Shown in pieces: positions 53,585-60,671 of a stretch of DNA of 64,000 nucleotides (positions are counted from its first letter, which is position 1; every line of letters starts with the position of its first letter). The stretch is from Formosa algae. GTDB lineage: Bacteria; Bacteroidota; Bacteroidia; Flavobacteriales; Flavobacteriaceae. The notes under the pieces were generated by a model, which had not been told where the DNA came from, searched no databases, and saw nothing but the letters and a program-made list of their open reading frames with translations. Made by a program: the position numbers and the translations under genes. The stretch lies in NCBI RefSeq assembly GCF_001439665.1, contig NZ_LMAK01000067.1:62001-126000 (forward strand), written 5' to 3'.

Positions 53585-54058
53585 TTATCTTGAAATTTCT
53601 ACAATGTCAAATTTCATAATACCGTTAGGCACCTGTATTTCGGCAACATCTCCAACAGTTTTCCCTAATAAACCTTTCCCAATTGGAGAGTTCACAGAAA
53701 TCTTTCCTGTTTTTAAATCGGCTTCACCATCTGCTACTAAAGTGTAATTCATTTCCATACCATTAGTTTGGTTTTTAATTTTCACTTTAGACAGTACTAA
53801 GATTTTAGAATTATCAAATTGCGACTCATCAATAACACGAGCCCCAGATAAAATACCTTCTAATTTAGAAATTTTCATCTCTAACATCCCTTGTGCTTCT
53901 TTAGCTGCATCGTACTCGGCATTTTCACTTAAATCGCCTTTATCTCTGGCTTCTGCAATGGCTTGAGACGCACGCGGACGCTCTATATCTTTTAATTGTT
54001 TTAGTTCGTCTCTTAATTTTTTTAGTCCTTCTGCAGTGTAATAAGATACTTTACTCAT
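53585..54058 (-). CDS. greA: Transcription elongation factor GreA
   Basis: The 157-residue protein stimulates cleavage of backtracked RNA by RNA polymerase. The N-terminal coiled coil carries the acidic tip in GDLSENAEYDAAKEAQ (residues about 41-56), and the C-terminal domain has SPIGKGLLGKTVGDVAEI. The promoter lies about 90 bases upstream, and the leader begins with a terminator-like hairpin at 54116-54138. Confidence 0.96.
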   Translation of the reverse strand: MSKVSYYTAEGLKKLRDELKQLKDIERPRASQAIAEARDKGDLSENAEYDAAKEAQGMLEMKISKLEGILSGARVIDESQFDNSKILVLSKVKIKNQTNGMEMNYTLVADGEADLKTGKISVNSPIGKGLLGKTVGDVAEIQVPNGIMKFDIVEISR

Positions 54059-54115
54059 AACTTCATCGTTTTAATTAAAAAAAATATGTTTCACAAACCT
54101 CAGCTTATAAAACAT

Positions 54116-54138
54116 AAAAAATCTCGCGGTACGAGATT
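54116..54138 (-). promoter_or_regulatory. Hairpin at the start of the greA leader
   Basis: On the minus strand AATCTCG-TACCG-CGAGATT forms a 7-bp stem followed by TTTT, directly downstream of the -7 element TATATTTG (54145-54152). It looks like a small intrinsic terminator or a 5' stabilising stem-loop in front of greA. Confidence 0.5.
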
Positions 54139-54144
54139 AATACA

Positions 54145-54152
54145 CAAATATA
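54145..54152 (-). promoter_or_regulatory. -7 element of greA
   Basis: TATATTTG on the minus strand fits TAnnTTTG and predicts a start of transcription near 54138. An upstream TTTG is present with a spacer (14 bases) shorter than usual. Confidence 0.5.
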
Positions 54153-54202
54153 CAAAATATTTACAGCAAACTACTTTTTGTTGTAATTTGCAATCCGAAA
54201 TT

Positions 54203-54652
54203 ATGACTATGAAAAAACTTTTTTTAGCGACACTAACCGTATTACTAATGATGAATTGTAGCACTAGTGACAGTTATGAAGATAACCCCTACATTCCAGA
54301 CTATAAATTTGACACAGGAACTTTAATCAATACCAGTTTACCAAAATACAATGCTTTAAATTTTCCTGGTAACTATATTATTTTAGACAGTTATGGTGTA
54401 AATGGTGTGGTTTTATATTACGTGGGATCTAGCATGTATACTGCATTTGAACTTACAGACCCAAATCATGTTGTAACGTCTTGTTCTGTTTTAGAAGTTG
54501 ATGGTATTCTTGCCACTTGTGGTTGCGATGATGACGATAATTCTTATAATATTGTAAACGGATATCCTAGCACCGATACCGTTGGAGAATATACCTTAAA
54601 GCCCTATTTTGTTAAAGTAAGTGGCTCTACAATTAGAGTGTATAATGAATAA
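54203..54652 (+). CDS. Small lipoprotein, degenerate Rieske-like
   Basis: I start at the ATG at 54203 (MTMKKLFLATLTVLLMMNCS), giving 149 residues with a lipoprotein signal ending MNC. The open frame reaches back to 54086, but those codons lie over the greA promoter and lack any signal. The mature part (SLPKYNALNFPGNYIILDSYGVNGVVLYYVG ... TSCSVLEVDGILATCGCDDD ... YTLKPYFVKVSGSTIRVYN) resembles Rieske-fold lipoproteins of Flavobacteria, but the CxH/CxxH ligands read CSV and CGCDD, so a 2Fe-2S cluster is unlikely. Function unknown. Confidence 0.75.
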   Translation: MTMKKLFLATLTVLLMMNCSTSDSYEDNPYIPDYKFDTGTLINTSLPKYNALNFPGNYIILDSYGVNGVVLYYVGSSMYTAFELTDPNHVVTSCSVLEVDGILATCGCDDDDNSYNIVNGYPSTDTVGEYTLKPYFVKVSGSTIRVYNE

Positions 54653-54655
54653 AGT

Positions 54656-54690
54656 AAAAAGGCGATTCAATATTAATGAATCGCCTTTTT
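54656..54690. terminator. Bidirectional terminator between lipoprotein and TonB receptor
   Basis: AAAAAGGCGATTCA/TGAATCGCCTTTTT with a 7-base loop. The arms match the hairpin at 35570-35602 almost exactly. Confidence 0.88.
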
Positions 54691-54695
54691 ACTGT

Positions 54696-56885
54696 TTAAA
54701 ATTTTAAAGTTGCACCTACTAAAAAGTTTGTTGTGGCTTGCGGATAATATCCTGCACCTTCAATAGTGGTTACTGAATTGGCGTTACTCCAAGTATCATC
54801 ATACGTGTAATAATATCCATTAGACACATATTTCTCATTTAGAATATTATTTACCACTCCGCTTAGTATAATAGACTTAAAAATAGACTCCATTTTAAAT
54901 TCGTAAGTGATATTTAAATCGTTTACAAAATAACTATCTAATTTAGATGTTTCTGAATCTGTATTGCCCATAAATTGTTCTCCTACAAATTTACTTAATA
55001 ACGAAATTTGTAATGCGGTATTAGGCTGATATACGATTGCATTCCCCATAACTATATCTGGAGAAAATGAAATATTTGTCGATCCATAGTCCTGTAATAC
55101 ACCATCAAAAGATCCGTAAACCGATTTATTTTTATTGGTGCTAAACGTGACATTAGGCTGAATTGAAAAGGCTTTAGAAATTCCGATAGCAGATTCAATT
55201 TCCAATCCTAATCGGTAACTTTCTCCACTATTGGTTCGAATAGGGTTTCCAACATCGTCTATGCTTCCAGACAGTACTAATTGCTCGTTATACTGCATAT
55301 AATACACATTCGCATTAAATTTAAAACGTTGCTTTTCGTGTCTCCATCCCAATTCAAAATCATTTAATTGTTCTGGTTTAATATCTGGATTATTCTGAAA
55401 ATCGTCTCTGTTCGGTTCTCTGTTAGCACGAGCATAAGAGAAATACATGTTATTATTAGTGTTAAGCTCGTAGGTTATTCCTGCTTTAGGATTGAAAAAA
55501 CTATATTGCTCGTCTATATTTAAAGGTGTAAGATCTGAGTCTATTCCAGAAGTTTTATAATCTACAAAACGCAGCTGTAAATCTCCAAACAAACTCCACT
55601 GTGTATTTAATCTATATGTTGCTTTAGCAAATACACTTAAATCTTTTTTCTTTCCATTGCCATCGTAATAATGATCTCGTATTTCACTATTACTCGCATA
55701 TTTAGACCAAATAATTTCTCCAAAATGATCGCCATCATACGTGCTGTAAGATCCTCCAAAAAAGGCATTAACATGATCGTTTTTAAAATTCACATTCGCA
55801 TTAATTACATAAAAATCATTATCTAACCAACGACGACGAATAATATCTGTGGTCTCTAATGTTGTGCTTCCAATAGTTACATTATTTAACCCATAATCTG
55901 CAAACGATTCATCTTCTTTATATTGCTCGAAATATCCGCTTCCTTTGGTATAATTAAGTCCTAAATTAGTAGACCAATTATTATTATAACGCTCGTTCCA
56001 ATGTAATTGATAGTGATCTTGTTGGTAATCGTCTACTTCATTATCATAGAATTGTGTATTGCCATCATCGTCTGTATATATCCCAGCAGAATTGTAAGTT
56101 CTGTCGTCTTTAAGTGTTTCTTTATCAATCCCATTCCAAGATTGATATGTGTTTTCATGTCCACCAAAAACAACGGCTTTTATTAATGTATTATCATCTA
56201 CATAGGCTGCTTGTAGAAAATAGGATTTTAAATCTGTTGAAGCACGATCTACATAACCATCAGACTTTATAACAGACAAACGTCCAGCTATTTCAATATG
56301 ATTATTTAACAATCCTGTGCTAAATTTCGCATTATGTTTTCTTGTATTAAAACTTCCAAAACTGTTAGAAATTTCTGCACTTGCTTCGTTAGAAACGGCA
56401 TCGGTTAACACATTAATACTCGCCCCGAAAGCTCCAGAACCATTGGTAGATGTTCCTACACCACGTTGTAGTTGCAAACTTTCTACAGAAGATACAATGT
56501 CGCCTAAATTTACCCAAAAGGTTCCTAAAGATTCTGCATCGTTATATGGAATTCCGTTAATAGTAACGTTAGTAGATTGTGCACTTACACCACGCACACG
56601 AATCCCTGTGTACCCTATTCCTGCTCCAGCATCGCTAGTCGTAACTACAGAAGGCAAGTAATTTAATAGAATTGGCAAATCCTGTCCTAAATTTCGTTTT
56701 GCGAGTGTGGCTTTATCTACATTAGAGTGTGTTATTGGTGAAGTAGCTTGTACACGTACAGCTGTAACCAAAATTTCGTCTAAAGTTTCGGTAGATACAG
56801 CAATTGAATCTTGCACTTTTTCTTCTTGAGAAAAGGCTGAAATAGCTGAAATTAAACAGCAGGCTAAAACAATAAAATGTTTCAT
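54696..56885 (-). CDS. TonB-dependent receptor under TPP riboswitch control (thiamine uptake)
   Basis: The 729-residue outer-membrane receptor has a Sec signal peptide (about 1-19, ending SAFSQ), a TonB-box region (ETLDEILVTAVRV), a plug domain (IRVRGVSAQSTNVTINGIPYNDAESLG ... RGVGTSTNGSGAFGASINVLT) and a 22-strand-type barrel ending in a Phe (FLVGATLKF). No carboxypeptidase-like domain precedes the plug. Its leader contains a TPP riboswitch, so the substrate is most likely thiamine, its phosphate esters or a pyrimidine precursor. The PnuC-type operon directly upstream supplies the inner-membrane step. Confidence 0.92.
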   Translation of the reverse strand: MKHFIVLACCLISAISAFSQEEKVQDSIAVSTETLDEILVTAVRVQATSPITHSNVDKATLAKRNLGQDLPILLNYLPSVVTTSDAGAGIGYTGIRVRGVSAQSTNVTINGIPYNDAESLGTFWVNLGDIVSSVESLQLQRGVGTSTNGSGAFGASINVLTDAVSNEASAEISNSFGSFNTRKHNAKFSTGLLNNHIEIAGRLSVIKSDGYVDRASTDLKSYFLQAAYVDDNTLIKAVVFGGHENTYQSWNGIDKETLKDDRTYNSAGIYTDDDGNTQFYDNEVDDYQQDHYQLHWNERYNNNWSTNLGLNYTKGSGYFEQYKEDESFADYGLNNVTIGSTTLETTDIIRRRWLDNDFYVINANVNFKNDHVNAFFGGSYSTYDGDHFGEIIWSKYASNSEIRDHYYDGNGKKKDLSVFAKATYRLNTQWSLFGDLQLRFVDYKTSGIDSDLTPLNIDEQYSFFNPKAGITYELNTNNNMYFSYARANREPNRDDFQNNPDIKPEQLNDFELGWRHEKQRFKFNANVYYMQYNEQLVLSGSIDDVGNPIRTNSGESYRLGLEIESAIGISKAFSIQPNVTFSTNKNKSVYGSFDGVLQDYGSTNISFSPDIVMGNAIVYQPNTALQISLLSKFVGEQFMGNTDSETSKLDSYFVNDLNITYEFKMESIFKSIILSGVVNNILNEKYVSNGYYYTYDDTWSNANSVTTIEGAGYYPQATTNFLVGATLKF

Positions 56886-56975
56886 TCGATAGTATATTAA
56901 TCGAATAAAAAGAGGCCCTTATTCTATATTTTTAAAATTGATAACATGTTTGAGCATACGCAAACACAATTCGAT
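56884..56975 (-). promoter_or_regulatory. Possible start-codon sequestering switch of the receptor leader
   Basis: On the minus strand ATTCGAT (56900-56906) can pair with ATCGAAT (56884-56890), whose last two bases are the A and T of the start codon. A second ATCGAAT lies upstream at 56969-56975 and could pair with the same ATTCGAT instead, freeing the start. No intrinsic terminator is evident in the leader, so control of translation is plausible. Confidence 0.4.
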
Positions 56976-57097
56976 AACTGTTACTTTATATTATAAATCG
57001 GAACATGCATTTGCATTACATGAATAGATTTAGAAGTAAAAATAACATTGATAATCTTATCGCATTCGCAAAAAACATCTTTCAGACATTTTTTATG

Positions 57098-57180
57098 CTC
57101 GATTCCTAAACAGCATTACCTGTTCTAGGTTCAATGGGTATGATCTCAGCCGATATTAGGCACCCCTTTATGAGAACGGT
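57098..57180 (-). promoter_or_regulatory. TPP (THI-box) riboswitch
   Basis: The minus-strand RNA carries the conserved thi-box blocks in order: GGGGTGCC, then GGCTGAGAT with ATACCC, TTGAACCT, ACAGGTAATGCTG and a closing AGGAA. The P1 arms GTTCT (57173-57177) and GGAAT (57102-57106) close the element. It begins at the predicted transcription start of the receptor mRNA and lies about 215 bases before the start codon. It should turn the receptor off when thiamine pyrophosphate is plentiful. Confidence 0.95.
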
Positions 57181-57181
57181 A

Positions 57182-57189
57182 CAAATGTA
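57182..57189 (-). promoter_or_regulatory. -7 element of the riboswitch-receptor mRNA
   Basis: TACATTTG on the minus strand matches TAnnTTTG and places the transcription start right at the 5' edge of the TPP riboswitch. The receptor is therefore a separate unit from the upstream arfB operon. Confidence 0.6.
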
Positions 57190-57228
57190 ATAACTATTCC
57201 TGAAACATCTAAGTTTTTAGATAAAATT

Positions 57229-57636
57229 CTAATCTAAGTTTGGCTTACGCCTAGAAGCCTTACGTTCAGACACTACACGCTTACTTTTAAGACGTTTTTT
57301 TATAGCAGATTTCGGAATTTTAGTCGGTTTCCTAGGTTTAGACACCTTTAAACCCTCCTTGATAATATGCAAAAAACGACTGATAACTAATTCCTTGTTT
57401 TTATGCTGACTGCGGCTTTCACCACATTGCAATAATAACACCTGATTTTTAGTTAATCGCGGCTGAAGATTAGTTATGAGTCGTTCTTTTTGCTCTGCAT
57501 TTAATACGACAGAATCTAAAATATTAAAACTTAATTCTACTTTTGAAGACACTTTATTTACATGTTGCCCTCCAGCTCCGGAACTGCGTACGGCTTTAAA
57601 GGATAACTCTAAAATAAGTTGAGCATCATCAATCAT
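57229..57636 (-). CDS. arfB: Alternative ribosome-rescue factor ArfB (peptidyl-tRNA hydrolase)
   Basis: The 135-residue RF1-like hydrolase has the GGQ motif at residues 22-24 (SSGAGGQHVNKVSSKVEL) and a basic Lys/Arg-rich C-terminal tail that threads into the empty mRNA channel of stalled ribosomes. It lacks codon-recognition domains. It starts 4 bases after the DUF4301 stop, at the end of the PnuC operon; its link to thiamine is probably only positional. Confidence 0.93.
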   Translation of the reverse strand: MIDDAQLILELSFKAVRSSGAGGQHVNKVSSKVELSFNILDSVVLNAEQKERLITNLQPRLTKNQVLLLQCGESRSQHKNKELVISRFLHIIKEGLKVSKPRKPTKIPKSAIKKRLKSKRVVSERKASRRKPNLD

Positions 57637-57640
57637 AAAT

Positions 57641-59194
57641 TTAATTTTGGTGCATTGGTTTTAATAAATCTGCGACCGTTTTTACTGGATTAAATGTGTT
57701 TAATGGCACTTCTACAAAAACTGTGTTCCAATTTGCCATAGCACCATTCCATAATCCAGGTAATTCTAAAGCTAAAAGATCTTGACCTTCTTTTGTTTTC
57801 TTGGTAATAAATCCCGTTTTAGGATCTACAAATTTTAATAAATCGAACGGTTGCCCTTGATAATTTTTAGTCCCACATACTAAATCTACGGGATTAAAAT
57901 GTGTCGATCCGCTTAAGATGTCTTTCTGTATTTGATTAGATAAATCTATTTGTGCAGATTCTACAATTTGTAAGGATAAGTTACCATTATGGTCTTCTAC
58001 CCAAAATGGACCTCCACCAGGTTCTCCTTCATTTTTAACCATTCCACAAATACGGATGGGTCTATTTAATTTATCTTTTAAATATTCTATCTGGTAGCTA
58101 TTTGAATAATTTTCAAAATCCATTGCAATATCAGCATTTAATTTACGTTTTAAAAACTCTGCAATCTCTATTAATTCAGCTTCATCTGCTTTACCTGTTT
58201 CTAAATCGTTTAAATATGTAAAGGCTTGTTCCTGAAGCTCTAAAAGTACTCCTGCAAGCACCTTTTTATATTCAACAATATTGTCTTTGTATTTTGAAAC
58301 AACAACATTATCTATATTTTTTATAAAGATAACATCGGCATCTAAATCGTTTAAATTTTCAATTAAAGCACCATGCCCGGAAGGTCTAAATAATAATGTG
58401 CCATCTGCTTCGCGAAATGGTTCTTTTTCTGGCGTAAGCGCAATAGTATCTGTAGATTGTTTTTGATAAGAAAACGAAATATTATAATCTAATCCTGTAG
58501 TTTCTTCTACTTGAGGTTTAATCTTTTTAAACTCAGCATCAAACTTATCATTATGTGTTTCTGAGATTGTAAAATGTAAGTTAGCTTTCTCATTTGCTGA
58601 GGCATAAGACGCTGCTTCAAATAAGTGCTCTTCAAAGGCAGTAGAAATATGATCGTCGTATTTATGGAAAGGTAACAATCCTTTAGGAAATGCACCGTAA
58701 TCCAAATACTTATCATCTAGCATAACATGTACAAAAATCCATTTTTGTTTGTCTTCACTAAATGTTGTATAATCTGGATATTTATTAGCAATAACATCCA
58801 TTACAAGATGATAAAAAGGCAACTGCTCTAAACCATCAAAAAATGAAACTAGATTTTTATCGTTTGTTTTTTCAATATAAGCACTGAAAGATTCTGTTCC
58901 TTCTGGATTGAAATTAGACACAAAATTGAATAAGTTTTTAAACATTCTTGTGGCAGCTCCAGAAGCAGGTACAAATTTTAAAACAGATAAATCGTTATGT
59001 TTTGCATCGTAAGCATCTACATAGTTTTTTCGTTCGGCATCGTCAAATTTTAGAATACCATGATTAATAATCGCTGGAGATTCTAAATCTATAAAAGGAA
59101 TACCATTTTGAAATTGTTCTACTTGTCTATCTATTTTTTGAAGAGTAAGTCCCTTCTTATCAATTTGTTTTAAATCTTGTTCTGAAAAATTCAT
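57641..59194 (-). CDS. DUF4301 protein, nucleotidyltransferase-like motifs
   Basis: The 517-residue cytoplasmic protein matches DUF4301, a family of unknown function. It has VPASGAATRMF at residues 75-85, which looks like the nucleotide-binding GxGTRM loop of sugar-nucleotide pyrophosphorylases, and RPSGHGALIENL (near 270) followed by FIKNIDNVV (near 290), which resembles the GHGD and NIDN motifs of UDP-sugar pyrophosphorylases. I infer a UDPGP-like nucleotidyltransferase. Its ATG overlaps the kinase stop (ATGA), so it is translationally coupled to the NadR-like kinase. Confidence 0.85.
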   Translation of the reverse strand: MNFSEQDLKQIDKKGLTLQKIDRQVEQFQNGIPFIDLESPAIINHGILKFDDAERKNYVDAYDAKHNDLSVLKFVPASGAATRMFKNLFNFVSNFNPEGTESFSAYIEKTNDKNLVSFFDGLEQLPFYHLVMDVIANKYPDYTTFSEDKQKWIFVHVMLDDKYLDYGAFPKGLLPFHKYDDHISTAFEEHLFEAASYASANEKANLHFTISETHNDKFDAEFKKIKPQVEETTGLDYNISFSYQKQSTDTIALTPEKEPFREADGTLLFRPSGHGALIENLNDLDADVIFIKNIDNVVVSKYKDNIVEYKKVLAGVLLELQEQAFTYLNDLETGKADEAELIEIAEFLKRKLNADIAMDFENYSNSYQIEYLKDKLNRPIRICGMVKNEGEPGGGPFWVEDHNGNLSLQIVESAQIDLSNQIQKDILSGSTHFNPVDLVCGTKNYQGQPFDLLKFVDPKTGFITKKTKEGQDLLALELPGLWNGAMANWNTVFVEVPLNTFNPVKTVADLLKPMHQN

Positions 59195-59757
59195 GTGTGT
59201 TTTAATATTAAATTGTCGATATGTTTTACGGCTAAATCGAAACGTTCTTGGTAAGTTCCTTTTAGTAAAACATAGGGTTTATTGTAATCGATTAACGCAT
59301 TTTGGAAAGCATTAAACATAGTTTCTCTTTCGTTTGGTTTATCTCTAACGTCGTCTGCTTCCCAAGGGATGTCAATATACGTTAAAAAGTACAAATTATA
59401 ATAATTTTGAACTGCCGAAGCTGTTAAAACTTCATTGTAAAACCCTTCGTAATAGACTTCTGCATATACTTTAGTTTCCAATAAATTAGTATCACAAATT
59501 AATAGATTTTCAACGGTTTTGCTTAACTCATTCTCTAAAAAAATTTGCCCTTTTGCAATTGGCATGACATCTTCTGACGTTAAAGTTTCATTTTTTTTTA
59601 ACTTCTCTAATGCATATGTTCTAGAATACTCGGGTACAAATACGGTATTATAATGCGCAGCTAATTGTTTAGCCAACACCGTTTTCCCTGTGGATTCTGG
59701 CCCAAATAAAACTATTTTTAAGTTGTTTGACGGGCTTTGCCTAAGGTATTCTTCCAT
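59191..59757 (-). CDS. NadR-like P-loop kinase
   Basis: The 188-residue P-loop protein has Walker A GPESTGKT at residues 19-26, FVPEYSRTYA shortly after, and a LLICDTNLLETKVYAEVYY block, the pattern of the ribosylnicotinamide kinase domain of NadR. The nucleotidyltransferase and repressor domains of NadR are missing. Its start overlaps pnuC by 40 bases. Next to a PnuC transporter such a kinase traps the imported vitamin by phosphorylation. Whether the substrate is nicotinamide riboside or thiamine cannot be read from the sequence; the neighbours favour thiamine. Confidence 0.85.
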   Translation of the reverse strand: MEEYLRQSPSNNLKIVLFGPESTGKTVLAKQLAAHYNTVFVPEYSRTYALEKLKKNETLTSEDVMPIAKGQIFLENELSKTVENLLICDTNLLETKVYAEVYYEGFYNEVLTASAVQNYYNLYFLTYIDIPWEADDVRDKPNERETMFNAFQNALIDYNKPYVLLKGTYQERFDLAVKHIDNLILKHT

Positions 59758-60350
59758 GCGTAATATCCTGAAATTGCTATAAATGTAAATCCTAAATATT
59801 GTAGACTTGTAAATGTAAATCCTTTATAAAAATAAAGCGGTATAGAAATAATATCGGCAACAATCCAAAAAATCCAGTTTTCTAATTTCCGTTTTGCCAT
59901 AAGCCACATACCAACAAAAAACAATGCGGTTGTAAGCATATCTACCCAAGCAGTCCAACTGTTTAATTTATCGAAAATGTGGTATACTAAATACACAAAG
60001 ACCATGGTGGCAAAAAAAATAGCAACTCCAATTTTTTGTTCCTTAGCAGTCATCTTAGAAATTGGAGTTAACTCATTGTCTCCTGTTTGGCGTGTCCACA
60101 CATACCAACCATAGACACTCATTATAAAATAATAAGCGTTTATCATCATATCTCCCAATAATCCCCAGTGTAATAATAGATACACAAAAATTAGTGTGCT
60201 AATCATTCCTGTTGGAAATACGAGTATATTGTTTTTTTTAGAATACCAAACCGATAAGAACCCAAAGATTACAGCAATAATTTCTAAAACAATATTTATG
60301 GTTTGATACCCTTCATATTGACCGAATAAAAAATTAAAAATTTGGGACAT
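59718..60350 (-). CDS. PnuC family vitamin transporter (probable PnuT)
   Basis: The 210-residue membrane protein has about seven hydrophobic helices and the PnuC signature WPTG-like block FPTGMISTLIFVYLL and NAYYFIMSVYGWYVW; the Trp-rich region NWIFWIVADIISIPLYFYKG is also typical. PnuC proteins let vitamins diffuse in, driven by a kinase. The family includes nicotinamide riboside, riboflavin and thiamine types. A thiamine-binding protein gene overlaps its start by 17 bases and a TPP-regulated receptor lies downstream, so the thiamine type (PnuT) is favoured. Confidence 0.85.
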   Translation of the reverse strand: MSQIFNFLFGQYEGYQTINIVLEIIAVIFGFLSVWYSKKNNILVFPTGMISTLIFVYLLLHWGLLGDMMINAYYFIMSVYGWYVWTRQTGDNELTPISKMTAKEQKIGVAIFFATMVFVYLVYHIFDKLNSWTAWVDMLTTALFFVGMWLMAKRKLENWIFWIVADIISIPLYFYKGFTFTSLQYLGFTFIAISGYYAWKNTLGKARQTT

Positions 60351-60594
60351 AGTCGCTTCTATCGCTCTTCACTATTTTCATATTTGCAATTACCCCATCT
60401 TGATTTTGAAAAGATGTTCTTAAGGCATCTGTAAGAAAAGGCATAACTTTATCGAAATCGCCATACACTTGTGTGCTTAAGGGATTTTCTAAAACAGTGA
60501 ATTCTGATGCTCTTAACTCTTTTATAAACTCCTGTATTGGTGGCTCATAATCTTTATTTAAGGGCATTAAAGTTAATTCTACAGATATTTCCAT
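60334..60594 (-). CDS. Thiamine-binding protein, YkoF/MTH1187 (DUF77) family
   Basis: The 86-residue ferredoxin-fold protein begins MEISVELTLMPLNKDYEPPI and continues FIKELRASEFTVLENPLSTQVYGDFD, the thiamine-binding DUF77 pattern. Members bind thiamine or its pyrimidine part in the cytoplasm. It is the first gene of the PnuC-kinase-DUF4301-ArfB run. A TATTTTTG -7 element 24 bases upstream is its probable promoter; no TPP riboswitch is present in this short leader. Confidence 0.87.
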   Translation of the reverse strand: MEISVELTLMPLNKDYEPPIQEFIKELRASEFTVLENPLSTQVYGDFDKVMPFLTDALRTSFQNQDGVIANMKIVKSDRSDYVPNF

Positions 60595-60617
60595 AATTAG
60601 TATATTTTATATAAACA

Positions 60618-60625
60618 CAAAAATA
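60618..60625 (-). promoter_or_regulatory. -7 element of the thiamine-binding/PnuC operon
   Basis: TATTTTTG on the minus strand fits TAnnTTTG, 24 bases before the ATG. The whole gap to the next gene is only 77 bases, so there is no room for a riboswitch. Confidence 0.5.
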
Positions 60626-60671
60626 CTAATGATTTTAGTATTGAAGGTCGATAAGGAAATATATTTGGGAT

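Noticed and set aside
54086-54202. Upstream start of the small lipoprotein at 54086
   Set aside because: It would bury the lipoprotein signal 39 residues inside the protein and would run across the divergent greA promoter.
59191-60350. Plain nicotinamide riboside uptake pair (pnuC-nadR)
   Set aside because: Not excluded, but the overlapping thiamine-binding gene and the adjacent TPP-controlled receptor argue for thiamine; I left the gene symbols empty and listed the question as a finding.
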